Source: Flavobacterium tibetense (lineage in GTDB: Bacteria > Bacteroidota > Bacteroidia > Flavobacteriales > Flavobacteriaceae). From it: a stretch of DNA of 64,000 nt. Each line of letters starts with the position of its first letter. The first letter of the stretch is position 1. Location: positions 1-64,000 of the forward strand of contig NZ_QLST01000010.1 in assembly GCF_003293845.1 (NCBI RefSeq). The letters are read 5' to 3'. Made by a program: the position numbers and the translations under genes. The notes beneath the pieces were generated by a model, which ran no database searches, was not told the origin of the DNA, and was given only the letters and a program-made list of their open reading frames with translations. Below are positions 9,224-21,118 of the stretch, one piece after another.

Positions 9224-10174
9224 ATGATTCACGCACTCAATATAGTTTGGAATCCTTCGGAAGGAATTGATTTAGGTTTTTTCATGTTACGTTATTACAG
9301 TTTGATGTTTGTTGTAGCCTTTGGATTAGGCTGGTATATTATGAAACATATTTTCGAGAGAGAAGGTTTAGATATAGAAAAGCTTGATAGCGTTTTTGTT
9401 TATACAGTTATTGCAACACTTCTTGGAGCAAGATTAGGTCAAGTATTTTTCTATGATTGGGAATATTTTAAAAGCCACAAATTAGAAATATTACTTCCTA
9501 TTAGAGAAAATCCAAATGAAAACTTGTTTGGTTTTATTGAAGGCTGGGAATTCACTGGTTTTGCAGGGTTAGCTAGTCATGGAGCCGCAATAGTTATTAT
9601 CATTGCAATGATAATAATAAAGCGAAAAAAAATAATTGAAAAACCTTTATTATGGATATTAGATAGAATTGTTATTCCTGTTGCTAGTGGAGCTATTTTT
9701 GTGCGTTTGGGTAATTTTATGAATTCTGAAATCGTAGGAACAGAAACTACTTCTTCTTTTGGAATGAAATTCATTCGTGATTTTTATTCGGGTAGAGATG
9801 CTGTTGAAAAAACACAAATTCCTAATGTAAATCAAGCGTATAAAGCAATAGAAACCAACCCACAGTTTAGTGAATTATTACAGTTAGTTCCTGCTAAACA
9901 TCCGGCGCAATTGTATGAAGCCATTGGTTATGTTTTTGTATTTACCATCTTATTTTATATGTATTGGAAAACTAACGCTAGAGAAAAACAAGGTTTACTG
10001 TTTGGTACCTTTTTAGTTTTGCTTTGGAGCATCCGATTTGTTGTAGAATATGTTAAGGGAAGTCAAGGTGGTTTTGAAACTTCTTGGGGAATTTTCTCTA
10101 CTGGTCAATGGTTGAGTATTCCGTTTATCTTTATTGGTTTATGGTTTATGATAAAAGCAAAAATCCCGAATTAA
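9224..10174 (+). CDS. lgt: Prolipoprotein diacylglyceryl transferase
   Basis: Lgt moves the diacylglyceryl group of phosphatidylglycerol onto the lipobox cysteine of prelipoproteins, the first lipoprotein maturation step in the inner membrane. The 316-aa protein has about seven hydrophobic segments. It carries the Lgt signature near residue 160 (VRLGNFMNSEIVG), the RYYSLMF region near the N-terminus, an HG pair in GLASHGAA, and HPAQLYEA. A loop between the signature and HPAQLYEA is longer than in E. coli, as is usual in Bacteroidetes. It is followed directly by a terminator shared with the convergent lipoprotein gene. Confidence 0.97.
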   Translation: MIHALNIVWNPSEGIDLGFFMLRYYSLMFVVAFGLGWYIMKHIFEREGLDIEKLDSVFVYTVIATLLGARLGQVFFYDWEYFKSHKLEILLPIRENPNENLFGFIEGWEFTGFAGLASHGAAIVIIIAMIIIKRKKIIEKPLLWILDRIVIPVASGAIFVRLGNFMNSEIVGTETTSSFGMKFIRDFYSGRDAVEKTQIPNVNQAYKAIETNPQFSELLQLVPAKHPAQLYEAIGYVFVFTILFYMYWKTNAREKQGLLFGTFLVLLWSIRFVVEYVKGSQGGFETSWGIFSTGQWLSIPFIFIGLWFMIKAKIPN

Positions 10175-10188
10175 TCGAGATTTTTTTT
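10160..10188. terminator. Terminator between lgt and the convergent lipoprotein gene
   Basis: AAAATC / GATTTT with inner CGA / TCG (one mismatch) and an ATTAA loop, then a run of eight Ts. It overlaps the lgt stop codon. The A run on its left would let it also act weakly on the minus strand. Confidence 0.65.
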
Positions 10189-10633
10189 ATTTCTTAGTTA
10201 CTTTTACACCAATACCCAACACATCCGGCAAATAAGGATATTTTGAAGTGTTTTTAACGACTATCTTGTGTTTTCCTTGAATCATGTTATCAGATACAAT
10301 TGGAACGAACAAATCACAGATATCGCCCATACAATCACTTTTTATTGTTTCTGATTGCATTTCTAAAACCTTTGGAATAGTTTTCACCGTTCCATCTGGA
10401 GTAGTTATTTCTATTTGTACATCCACTTTTGGAATTTGGTATTTGTCAATATGACCAAAATGCAATTGCACTTCATAATTCCCTTCCTTTTCAATTATAA
10501 AATCAAACTCGCGATAATCTTCACTTACCCAACGATTATCTTTAAAATCGTTTGAAAAAGAATCATAAACCACATTGGAATCACATGAAAACAAGGTTAA
10601 ACTTAACAATAACAAACAAGTTTTTTTCAGCAT
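10187..10633 (-). CDS. Lipoprotein resembling the gliding motility protein GldH
   Basis: The 148-aa product has a lipoprotein signal peptide with lipobox LFSC and acylation site Cys17, so it is lipid-anchored. After it come VVYDSF, a W-containing stretch, a FDFIIEKEGNYEV strand, then TTPDGTVKTI and a C-terminal GKHKIVVKNTSKYPYLPDVLGIGVKV. This order resembles GldH, a lipoprotein needed for gliding and T9SS function in Flavobacterium, but the middle is divergent. I give no gene symbol because GldH is usually longer and I cannot align it. The gene is alone, between the secDF terminator and convergent lgt. Confidence 0.6.
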   Translation of the reverse strand: MLKKTCLLLLSLTLFSCDSNVVYDSFSNDFKDNRWVSEDYREFDFIIEKEGNYEVQLHFGHIDKYQIPKVDVQIEITTPDGTVKTIPKVLEMQSETIKSDCMGDICDLFVPIVSDNMIQGKHKIVVKNTSKYPYLPDVLGIGVKVTKK

Positions 10634-10662
10634 AATACTAGATTTAGTTTTACTAAAATAAC

Positions 10663-10691
10663 AAAAAAGTCCCGACTTTCGTCAGGACTTT
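10663..10691 (-). terminator. Terminator after secDF
   Basis: AAAGTCC pairs with GGACTTT and GAC with GTC (one mismatch between), with a T tract on the minus strand, 25 bp after the secDF stop. Confidence 0.85.
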
Positions 10692-10715
10692 CTAAAATAT
10701 AATTTATTAAAGGAA

Positions 10716-13643
10716 TTACTCTTTAATATCCATAGCTAATTTTTCAGCTTCGTCTTTGCTCATGGTATCATTCATAACAGGAGTTGCGATGAATAACGAA
10801 GAGTAAGTTCCTACCAAAATACCCACTAAAATAGCGAATACAAATCCGCGAATAGTTTCTCCACCAAAGATGAAAATTGCTAATAATACCACTAAAGTTG
10901 TAGCAGAAGTATTGATGGTTCTACTTAATGTAGAATTCAACGCTTTATTAACCAATCCTTTGAAATCTTTAGATGAATTGTAATTTAAGAACTCTCTAAC
11001 ACGGTCAAATACAATTACGGTATCATTCAACGAGTAACCAATAACCGTTAGAATTGCAGCGATAAACGCTTGATCAATTTCCATGTTAAATGGTAAGAAC
11101 GAATTACCGAAAGAGAAAATACCTAATACAATAATTACGTCATGCGCAACAGCAGCAACAGCACCTAAACCAAACTGCCATTTTCTAAACGAAATCATTA
11201 AGTAAATGAACACCACTAACAACGAACCTAAAACTGCCCAAATAGAGTTGGTTTTAATATCTTTAGAGATTGTTCCAGATACTTTAGAAGCTTGCATTAC
11301 ACCGTATTGTTTTCCTTCATAAGAAGTTACAAATTGGTCGTAAGTCATGTCAGCTGGTAAGTATTTTTTCAATCCTTCATACAATTTCTCGTTTACTTCT
11401 TTATCAACACCTTCGCCTTCTTCATCAACTTTGTATTTAGTTGTAATTTTCAACTGGTTGTCGCTACCAAAAACTTTCGCTTCAGCACTTTCAAAAACAG
11501 CTACCAAATCTGAAGTAACTTCTGGAGCAGAAACTGTTTTATCAAAACGAACTTGGAATGTTCTTCCTCCTTTGAAATCCACACCTTGATTTAATCCTTT
11601 AGTAAATAAAGAAACTAAACTCAATACAATTAAAATTGCTGAAATAGTGTACGCTAACTTACGTTTTCCTAAGAAATCGAAGTTCATATTCTTAAACCAA
11701 TTTTTAGTAATTGAAGTTGAGAAAGTAATTCCTTCGTTTCTAGACAAACTCCAATCCAAGAAAATTCTTGTGATGAAAATTGCAGTAAATAACGAAGTTA
11801 AAATACCTATCAATAAAGTAGTTGCGAAACCTTTAATTGGTCCAGTTCCAAAAACTAATAAGATGATTGCTGTTAAAGCTGTTGTAATATTCGCATCAAC
11901 AATAGAAGACATTGCTCCTTTCCAAGTATATGAATAATTAACTGCTTCTTCAACTGTTTTACCAGAATCTAATTCTTCTTTTGCTCTTTCGAAAATAATT
12001 ACGTTAGCATCAACCGCCATACCAATTGTTAATACAATACCAGCGATACCAGGTAATGTCAATACAGCACCAAAACTAGCTAAAGCTCCAAAGATGAATA
12101 AAATGTTTACTAATAAAGCTAAGTTAGCATAGAAACCTGTTTTTCCGTAGTAGAAAATCATCCATAACAATACCAAAGCAAAACCAATAATGAATGAAAT
12201 CATACCACTATTTACAGCTTCAGCTCCTAAAGATGGTCCAACCACATCTGACTGCACAATTTCTGCAGCCGCTGGTAATTTTCCTGCTCTTAAGATGTTA
12301 GCTAAATCTTTAGTTTCATTGATTGAAAAACTTCCTGAAATTTCAGATTGTCCTCCAGTAATAGCTCCTCTACTTACACCTGGTGCAGAATAAACAACAT
12401 TATCTAAAACAATAGCAATAGCGTTTCCTTGTTGAGAAACTGCTCCAGTTATTTTTTCCCACTCTCTAGCACCTTGACCGTTCATTTGCATTGAAACAGC
12501 AGGCTTACCCATTTGATCAAAAGTATCTCTTGCATCAACGATAACACCACCACTAATAGGCGCTTTGTTTTCTCTATTTCCTTTTAAAGCGTATAATTCA
12601 ACAACTTCAGGTGATTTTTCGTTGATTTTACCCCAACAAAATTTAGCATTTGAAAATTGTGCTGGCAATAAAGCTTTAATATCGTTTCTTCTTAAATATC
12701 CACCAATTTTAGCTGTATCTTTTGTTAAGAACATAGCAATGTATGGAGTTCCTGGTTGTCCACCAGCTACCATACTATCAAATAATGGATTCACTTGTGT
12801 TTTTGTTGAATCTGCTTTATCAGTTAACAAAGAATCAATTCCTGAAGTTGCAGCAACTTCTTTTACTTCTTCTTTAACGTTAACTTCTGTTTTTTTCAAA
12901 GCTTCATTAGCTTCTACTAAAAAGTTCCCAATTTCTTCAACTTTGTAAGTTTCCCAAAACTCTAATTGCGCTGTACTTTGTAATAATTTCTTAATACGGT
13001 CAACATCTTTAGCTCCTGGTAATTCTACTAAAATTCTTCCTGAATTTCCTAAAAGTTGGATATTTGGTTGTGTAACTCCGAATTTATCAATACGTTCTCT
13101 CAATACTTTGAAAGCACTTTCTACTGATTCCAAAACTTTTTGCTTGATGATTGGTTCAACTTGCGCATTAGTCATGTTGAATTTAATCACCTCATCTAAG
13201 TTACGGTTACCAAAAACATCTGCATCTGCTAATTTCAAGTTAGCTGCATTCGCTTCAACCATAAAAGCATCAAAATAATCTTGATTTCCTCTTTGGTTAT
13301 TTTTAGCATCTGCCAAAGCTTTGTTGAAAGCTGGATTTGTAGTGTTGTTTGCTAATCCTTTTAAGATATCTCTTACTGAGATTTGAAGAATTACATTGAT
13401 TCCACCTTCTAAGTCAAGACCTTTTTGCAATTGGTTATCTCTAACCTCATTGTAGGTTTTTCCTAAAAAAACTTTCTCGTTTCCGATAGAATCTAAATAC
13501 CTTAATTCTTTAGAGAAATCTCCATTTGCAAAAGTTTTTGCGTCTTTCGCGATACCGTTTGCTACAAAAGTAAACGTTAATTGGTATACACATACCAAAG
13601 CAAAAAGAATTGCGAAAAATTTAATCAGTCCTTTATTCTGCAT
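10716..13643 (-). CDS. secDF: Protein translocase subunit SecDF (fused SecD-SecF)
   Basis: SecDF uses the proton gradient to drive late steps of Sec-dependent export across the inner membrane. The 975-aa protein is a natural fusion of SecD (N-terminal about two thirds) and SecF, the usual form in Bacteroidetes. Visible are the N-terminal membrane segment, GLDLEGG at 75-81, the periplasmic FGVTQPNIQLLG ... RILVELPG region, the SecD channel motif GMAVDANVIIFER, the SecF start FLGKRKLAYTISAIL with GVDFKGG, and GYSLNDTVIVFDRVRE near the end. The SecD periplasmic part has a Lys/Glu/Thr-rich insertion at about residues 245-285. It has its own promoter and terminator, so it is probably monocistronic. 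Confidence 0.98.
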   Translation of the reverse strand: MQNKGLIKFFAILFALVCVYQLTFTFVANGIAKDAKTFANGDFSKELRYLDSIGNEKVFLGKTYNEVRDNQLQKGLDLEGGINVILQISVRDILKGLANNTTNPAFNKALADAKNNQRGNQDYFDAFMVEANAANLKLADADVFGNRNLDEVIKFNMTNAQVEPIIKQKVLESVESAFKVLRERIDKFGVTQPNIQLLGNSGRILVELPGAKDVDRIKKLLQSTAQLEFWETYKVEEIGNFLVEANEALKKTEVNVKEEVKEVAATSGIDSLLTDKADSTKTQVNPLFDSMVAGGQPGTPYIAMFLTKDTAKIGGYLRRNDIKALLPAQFSNAKFCWGKINEKSPEVVELYALKGNRENKAPISGGVIVDARDTFDQMGKPAVSMQMNGQGAREWEKITGAVSQQGNAIAIVLDNVVYSAPGVSRGAITGGQSEISGSFSINETKDLANILRAGKLPAAAEIVQSDVVGPSLGAEAVNSGMISFIIGFALVLLWMIFYYGKTGFYANLALLVNILFIFGALASFGAVLTLPGIAGIVLTIGMAVDANVIIFERAKEELDSGKTVEEAVNYSYTWKGAMSSIVDANITTALTAIILLVFGTGPIKGFATTLLIGILTSLFTAIFITRIFLDWSLSRNEGITFSTSITKNWFKNMNFDFLGKRKLAYTISAILIVLSLVSLFTKGLNQGVDFKGGRTFQVRFDKTVSAPEVTSDLVAVFESAEAKVFGSDNQLKITTKYKVDEEGEGVDKEVNEKLYEGLKKYLPADMTYDQFVTSYEGKQYGVMQASKVSGTISKDIKTNSIWAVLGSLLVVFIYLMISFRKWQFGLGAVAAVAHDVIIVLGIFSFGNSFLPFNMEIDQAFIAAILTVIGYSLNDTVIVFDRVREFLNYNSSKDFKGLVNKALNSTLSRTINTSATTLVVLLAIFIFGGETIRGFVFAILVGILVGTYSSLFIATPVMNDTMSKDEAEKLAMDIKE

Positions 13644-13683
13644 TATTACTAAATATTAATTATGTATTTTTTATAAAAACGGA

Positions 13684-13714
13684 CAAATATATAATTTACA
13701 ATAGGATTAACCAA
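13684..13714 (-). promoter_or_regulatory. Promoter of secDF (TTG-N20-TATATTTG)
   Basis: On the minus strand, TTG at 13714-13712 lies 20 bp before TATATTTG at 13691-13684, an exact Bacteroidetes -33/-7 match, 40 bp upstream of the secDF start. The -33 element lies inside a perfect palindrome (13709-13738). Confidence 0.65.
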
Positions 13715-13738
13715 TTTTATTTTGGAATAAAATTGGTT
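13709..13738. promoter_or_regulatory. 13-bp perfect inverted repeat overlapping the secDF -33 element
   Basis: AACCAATTTTATT (13709-13721) is perfectly complementary to AATAAAATTGGTT (13726-13738), with a TTGG spacer and a T run on the plus strand (to 13742). It could be a plus-strand terminator, but no plus-strand gene runs into it; its position over the secDF -33 element allows an operator role instead. Confidence 0.5.
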
Positions 13739-13770
13739 TTTTATATTTGTTGCTTCTATATATTGTCCAC

Positions 13771-13801
13771 AAAAAAACTGCCAATTGGTATTGACAGTTT
13801 T
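13771..13801 (-). terminator. Terminator after mdh
   Basis: On the minus strand AAAACTG pairs with CAGTTTT and CAAT with ATTG (one mismatch between), followed by a run of seven Ts, 20 bp after the mdh stop codon. It closes the gyrB-OMP-mdh operon. Confidence 0.85.
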
Positions 13802-13820
13802 CATTGTTATTATTACTGTA

Positions 13821-14753
13821 TTATAAAACTGCTTTTAAATCAGCGTTCATATTACGAACAGCGTCTGCACTCTTAGCAAATAAAGCCTTTTCAGCATCAT
13901 TTAATTGAATGTCTACAATTTGCTCAATTCCGTTTTTACCAATGATACACGGCACACCAATACAGATATCGCTTTGACCGTATTCACCATCTAACATTAC
14001 TGAACAAGGAATCATACGTTTTTGGTCATTTAAGATACTATCAACTAAAAAAGCAACAGAAGCTCCTGGAGCATACCAAGCTGAAGTTCCTAATAAACCA
14101 GTTAATGTAGCACCACCAACCATAGTTGCAGCTGCTACTTTATCCATTTCGTCTTGACTCATGAAGTTAGCAATTGGTGCACCATTGTAAGAAGCTAATC
14201 TTGTTAATGGAATCATTGTAGTATCACCGTGACCACCAATAACCATTCCTTGAATATCGTTTGCTGGTTTCCCTAAAGCTTGTGATAAATAATATTTGAA
14301 ACGAGAACTATCTAAAGCGCCGCCCATACCAATTACTCTGTTCTTTGGTAATCCAGTTGCTTTTAAAGTTAAATAGGTCATCGTATCCATTGGATTAGAA
14401 ACTACTACGATAATTGCGTTTGGAGAATGTTGTAATACATTATCCGCAACCGTTTTAACAATTCCAGCGTTGATTCCGATAAGTTCTTCACGAGTCATTC
14501 CTGGTTTTCTTGGAATTCCTGATGTAATTACTACTACATCACTTCCTGCAGTTTTTGAATAATCGTTTGTACTTCCTGAAACTTTGGTATTAAAACCGGT
14601 CGTAGTAGCACATTGCATAATATCCATAGCTTTACCTTCAGCAAAACCTTCTTTGATATCTAATAATACTACTCCGCTAGCAATTCCTCTGTACGAAATA
14701 ACGTCTGCACAAGTGGCTCCTACGTTACCTGCTCCAACTATTGTTACTTTCAT
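13821..14753 (-). CDS. mdh: Malate dehydrogenase (LDH-like type)
   Basis: The enzyme interconverts malate and oxaloacetate with NAD in the citric acid cycle. The 310-aa product has the Rossmann motif GAGNVG (7-12) and Asp32, which favours NAD over NADP. Substrate and catalytic residues are visible: Arg82 and Arg88 in IPRKPGMTR, Asp148 and Arg151 in GALDSSRF, and the proton relay His175 in IGGHGDTTM. The IPRKPGMTR loop marks malate rather than lactate specificity. It begins 29 bp after the outer membrane protein gene and is probably the last gene of the gyrB operon. The call is secure. Confidence 0.97.
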   Translation of the reverse strand: MKVTIVGAGNVGATCADVISYRGIASGVVLLDIKEGFAEGKAMDIMQCATTTGFNTKVSGSTNDYSKTAGSDVVVITSGIPRKPGMTREELIGINAGIVKTVADNVLQHSPNAIIVVVSNPMDTMTYLTLKATGLPKNRVIGMGGALDSSRFKYYLSQALGKPANDIQGMVIGGHGDTTMIPLTRLASYNGAPIANFMSQDEMDKVAAATMVGGATLTGLLGTSAWYAPGASVAFLVDSILNDQKRMIPCSVMLDGEYGQSDICIGVPCIIGKNGIEQIVDIQLNDAEKALFAKSADAVRNMNADLKAVL

Positions 14754-14782
14754 GTTGTTGTATTTAAAAAAGTTTATATTTA

Positions 14783-17861
<3,079 letters not shown>

Positions 17862-17904
17862 TTACTATTATTCCAAGAGTCTTGAAGTATTGTGAAATTT
17901 TCGA

Positions 17905-18354
17905 TTAAAAAACCGAGTCAATTTTATACGTTATTGCATTGACTTGAATGCAATCTCCCGCTTTTTTACCCATAAACTGTATTCCAATGGGTGCTTGTGG
18001 TGAAACACCAAAAATAGTTGCTTCATCTAGCGTTATTTGAGGCAAAGCAGTTGCTATGAAAAAATACATTTCATTCGCTTTTACCAAACTTCCTAGCGCA
18101 ATTACTTTATGCAAAACACCACAATCAATAGCTTCTAAAATATTTTTTTGATTTAAATTTTCGGCTAATTTTTGATTGAGTTTTTCTTGTTCCAAATGCA
18201 TCATAGCCAATGCCGTTTCATGCTTGTCTCCAGCAGAACCTTTGGCGTCATTTTGTGCATCTGTTGTTAAATCTGCAATTTGAATCTGAAGCGTAAGTAT
18301 TTTAGCTTCTAGAAGTTGGGTGTAATGGGATTTTATTTTTTGTTTGAAAGTCAT
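17905..18354 (-). CDS. GreA/GreB-like protein
   Basis: The 149-aa product (start at MTFKQKIKSHY, 18354; the longer frame to 18375 runs into an inverted repeat) has an N-terminal helical half, with KGSAGDKHETALAMMHLEQEKL suggesting a coiled coil. Its C-terminal half, SPQAPIGIQFMGKKAGDCIQV, resembles the GreA/GreB C-terminal domain, which binds RNA polymerase. In Bacteroidetes such proteins are often mis-annotated as 3-oxoacyl-ACP synthase; nothing here supports that enzyme. Acidic residues at the coiled-coil tip that stimulate RNA cleavage cannot be judged without a model. Role as a transcription factor is inference. Confidence 0.65.
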   Translation of the reverse strand: MTFKQKIKSHYTQLLEAKILTLQIQIADLTTDAQNDAKGSAGDKHETALAMMHLEQEKLNQKLAENLNQKNILEAIDCGVLHKVIALGSLVKANEMYFFIATALPQITLDEATIFGVSPQAPIGIQFMGKKAGDCIQVNAITYKIDSVF

Positions 18355-18362
18355 TATATAAA

Positions 18363-18468
18363 GCCACGAAGGCACAAAGTCGCGAAGATTAAATAAATTA
18401 TTTTAATAAGCTAAAACACAAAAATCATATAATTAAAAAACTTCTTAGTGACTTTGTGCCTTCGTGGC
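18363..18468. repeat. Inverted repeat of the dispersed GCCAC/GTGGC family
   Basis: GCCACGAAGGCACAAAGTC (18363-18381) is perfectly complementary to GACTTTGTGCCTTCGTGGC (18450-18468), with further partial pairing inside and an AT-rich centre of about 60 bp. It fills the gap between the barrel gene stop (18475) and the GreA-like gene, and could fold in the transcript as a terminator-like stem. Related single arms occur at 46634-46742, 54926-54949 and 62076-62115. Confidence 0.85.
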
Positions 18469-18474
18469 GAATAA

Positions 18475-20229
18475 TTAAAAATCAAACTTATAATTAGCTC
18501 CTAACAACACTTGAATTCCTTGTACTGGGAAATTTGCCCAACGGTTGTATTGTTGGTTCGCTAAATTGTTTCCTTTTAAGAATGCTGTTAATCGTTTGTT
18601 GTATTTATAGCCCAAATGCGCATTCAAATCGAAAAAGCTATCCAAAGTTACCTCTTGAGTAGAGAACGTGCCAGGATTTACCAATAAATCATCTTGAACG
18701 GTAATTCTGTCTTTTCTTTCTCCTACAAAGAAAATAGAAGCGCCAGCATACCATTTTTCAGTAATGTCAATATCTAAGGTAGAAGCAATTTTCAATTGTG
18801 GTAAATTCCATGCTTCCGCTTGTGTATCGGAGGAGAAATTATTGTAAGTTCCGCTAATTCCAAAAGTAGTGCTTTTTGAAAAATCCGCTTTTAATTCTCC
18901 GAAAATGCTCATGGTTTTAACATTGTCATACACTACACCAAATGAGTTTCCGAAAGCATAACCTTCTGTATTGGCATACATTGTATTAAATTCATTACTC
19001 ACAAAAAGTGCTTTGTTGTCTTCGTTGTTGTAAGAACCTCTAACATTAAACGCAACTACATTGGCTAATTTTCCTTTTAAACCAACATAAATATCGTATT
19101 TATTATCTGTTGGTGCAACAAACATAGTTGGAGAAACAAATGGATTTTGGTCTACAAAATCGGCGTATGAATTTTGATTCAAACCTCCTTCAGCTCCTGC
19201 GTAACCAATTAACAAATCACCAACAATTCTATACGAAGCTTTTACGTTTGGATACACAAACAACTTGCTATCACTTGTTCCGTTGAACTTTCCTGTTGTG
19301 TAGAAAATTCCTGCTCCAATTTGCACTGACAAATCGTCTTGTTGGTATAAAATACTTGGTTTTGTTCCAAAAATAACGTTGCTGTATTTCAACTCTTCAT
19401 CGGCTTCGTATTGTCTTTCGAAAGAACCGCCTACATAATCAACTAAGAAATCAGCATTGATTTTTTGATCCATTACATCGATATCGAAAGCTGGTTTGAT
19501 GTTGAATCTATTTTCACCCGATCCAAAACCATCTGAAAAACGTTTAAACAAAAGACTTCCTTCGCTGAAAAGTCCGTCTTTAGTACTCATTTTTGAACCA
19601 AGTGCAATGGTATTATAAGTTTGCTTGGCATCAATTGCATTTATAGTTGTTTCATCGAAGAAAATAGTGGATGTTGGCAAACCATACCAATTGAAAATTT
19701 GGTTTTTCACGCCTAAATCTACATTCCAATTCATATCACGTTCACGAACACCGTAGGTTACATCTAAACTTGTGTTGTAAAATTTGTCATCCAACACTAC
19801 GCCATCAATACCTCCTTGCGACGACAAATGACGAATCATTCCACCAACATAGCTATTTTTATTGATGTTTTCGGTAATGAATAATTCTGCATTAGCTGTT
19901 CCATAATTACCAAAACCTAAAGTTGCGTAATTTTTGTATAGTTTTTCTCTTTCTTGTTTATCCACACCAGCTGCTTTTCCTTTATTAGGTGTAAAAGTTG
20001 ACGCTACTGGAAATGAGAAAATGTTATACTGAATCACTTCTTTTTTCGCATTATCATCATCATCCAAAACGGGCGTTTCTTTTACTTTGAAAGCATCAGA
20101 AATGGTTGGCGTATAAGGTTTCACAATGTTTACAACTTCCGAACCAATGTTTTCGTCTTTCTTTTGTGAGAAAATAAACTGTGTTGCAAAAGCAAAAATT
20201 CCTATGATTATATATTTTATGTTTTTCAT
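18475..20229 (-). CDS. TonB-dependent-receptor-like outer membrane beta-barrel
   Basis: The 584-aa product begins with a signal peptide (MKNIKYIIIGIFAFATQFIFS), followed by about 70 residues including VVNIVKPYTPTISDAFKVKE, then a long run of amphipathic beta strands with many aromatic residues. The end, NLANQQYNRWANFPVQGIQV and then LLGANYKFDF, is the typical closing segment of TonB-dependent receptor barrels. No full plug domain is visible, so it may be a barrel fed by other partners. It lies 1 bp from the unknown gene at 20231 and in one transcription unit with the TPR protein at 21118. The substrate is unknown. Confidence 0.75.
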   Translation of the reverse strand: MKNIKYIIIGIFAFATQFIFSQKKDENIGSEVVNIVKPYTPTISDAFKVKETPVLDDDDNAKKEVIQYNIFSFPVASTFTPNKGKAAGVDKQEREKLYKNYATLGFGNYGTANAELFITENINKNSYVGGMIRHLSSQGGIDGVVLDDKFYNTSLDVTYGVRERDMNWNVDLGVKNQIFNWYGLPTSTIFFDETTINAIDAKQTYNTIALGSKMSTKDGLFSEGSLLFKRFSDGFGSGENRFNIKPAFDIDVMDQKINADFLVDYVGGSFERQYEADEELKYSNVIFGTKPSILYQQDDLSVQIGAGIFYTTGKFNGTSDSKLFVYPNVKASYRIVGDLLIGYAGAEGGLNQNSYADFVDQNPFVSPTMFVAPTDNKYDIYVGLKGKLANVVAFNVRGSYNNEDNKALFVSNEFNTMYANTEGYAFGNSFGVVYDNVKTMSIFGELKADFSKSTTFGISGTYNNFSSDTQAEAWNLPQLKIASTLDIDITEKWYAGASIFFVGERKDRITVQDDLLVNPGTFSTQEVTLDSFFDLNAHLGYKYNKRLTAFLKGNNLANQQYNRWANFPVQGIQVLLGANYKFDF

Positions 20230-20230
20230 A

Positions 20231-21118
20231 TTATTCTTTTTCTATTACTATATCTTCTTTAATTTTAAATAAGTATTTTTCTTTACCATAATAAGTGCTC
20301 ATTACATAAAAATCATCTGATTTTTTATCTTTATAAGCAAAATAAACTTTGTTTGTTCTTTGTATGATTTTTTCATCCAATAAAACACCTTCATTGGTAA
20401 AAAAACTAAATGTAGAATTGTTTTTAAAAAAAATCAGCCCTTCATTTATTACTTGATAAGAATAAAATTCATCATCACGTATCAAAACCTCGAATTTATC
20501 CTTTTTGTTTTTTGGAGTAATTGAATACATTTTATTCTTCCATGAAATTTTAAAATTTTCGTCCTCAAATACATCGAAACCAATAGTTAGTAATTTTTTT
20601 ACAAAATCATTAGAACCTTTCTCGTAAATAAATAAACTTGTAATAAAACTATTACTTGTAATTTTATAAGAATTTGTTTTTTTTAGAGTTTCATATGAAT
20701 AGTCACTTACTTTATCTAGATACTTCTTTAGTTTATATTTATTTTTAATACCAAAATCGATTAAATACAAAATCTCCTCAATATCAACATTATCGTTTTC
20801 AATTTGCAAATAGATTAATCTATTCTTTCCATTACTAATAAAAGTCGTTTTCTTGTATTCTAATAAATAAGTAGGCACAAAAGACTTTGGAAACTGATTA
20901 TGATTATATCTAATTAAAATAGTATCTTTTTCATTCAATGATTTAGCGAGCTCACTAGCTAATTTTGTAATTATTTTCACTTTTTCAGACTCAGCATAGT
21001 CAAAAGGTGATTTCATATACATGATGACAGTACCTTCACTTTCTAAAAACATTCTGTCTTTGTGAGCAGAAGCTTTAAAAGTTGTAAAAAGTATTATAAA
21101 GAATAATATCTTCTTCAT
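20231..21118 (-). CDS. Secreted protein of unknown function between TPR and barrel genes
   Basis: The 295-aa product has a signal peptide (MKKILFFIILFTTFKASA) and then a Lys/Ile/Asn-rich sequence without motifs I recognise. The C-terminal 100 residues (KFEVLIRDDEF ... GVLLDEKIIQR ... YYGKEKYLFKIKE) look like repeated beta hairpins. The ATG overlaps the TPR gene stop by one base (TAATG) and the stop precedes the barrel gene by 1 bp, so it is translated as part of the same operon. Its more AT- and lysine-rich make-up than the flanking genes hints at later insertion, but this is inference. Confidence 0.7.
   Translation of the reverse strand: MKKILFFIILFTTFKASAHKDRMFLESEGTVIMYMKSPFDYAESEKVKIITKLASELAKSLNEKDTILIRYNHNQFPKSFVPTYLLEYKKTTFISNGKNRLIYLQIENDNVDIEEILYLIDFGIKNKYKLKKYLDKVSDYSYETLKKTNSYKITSNSFITSLFIYEKGSNDFVKKLLTIGFDVFEDENFKISWKNKMYSITPKNKKDKFEVLIRDDEFYSYQVINEGLIFFKNNSTFSFFTNEGVLLDEKIIQRTNKVYFAYKDKKSDDFYVMSTYYGKEKYLFKIKEDIVIEKE

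Noticed and set aside
13742..13749. Plus-strand TATATTTG with TTG 17 bp upstream
   Set aside because: No plus-strand gene follows within several kilobases; kept only as a possible antisense promoter.
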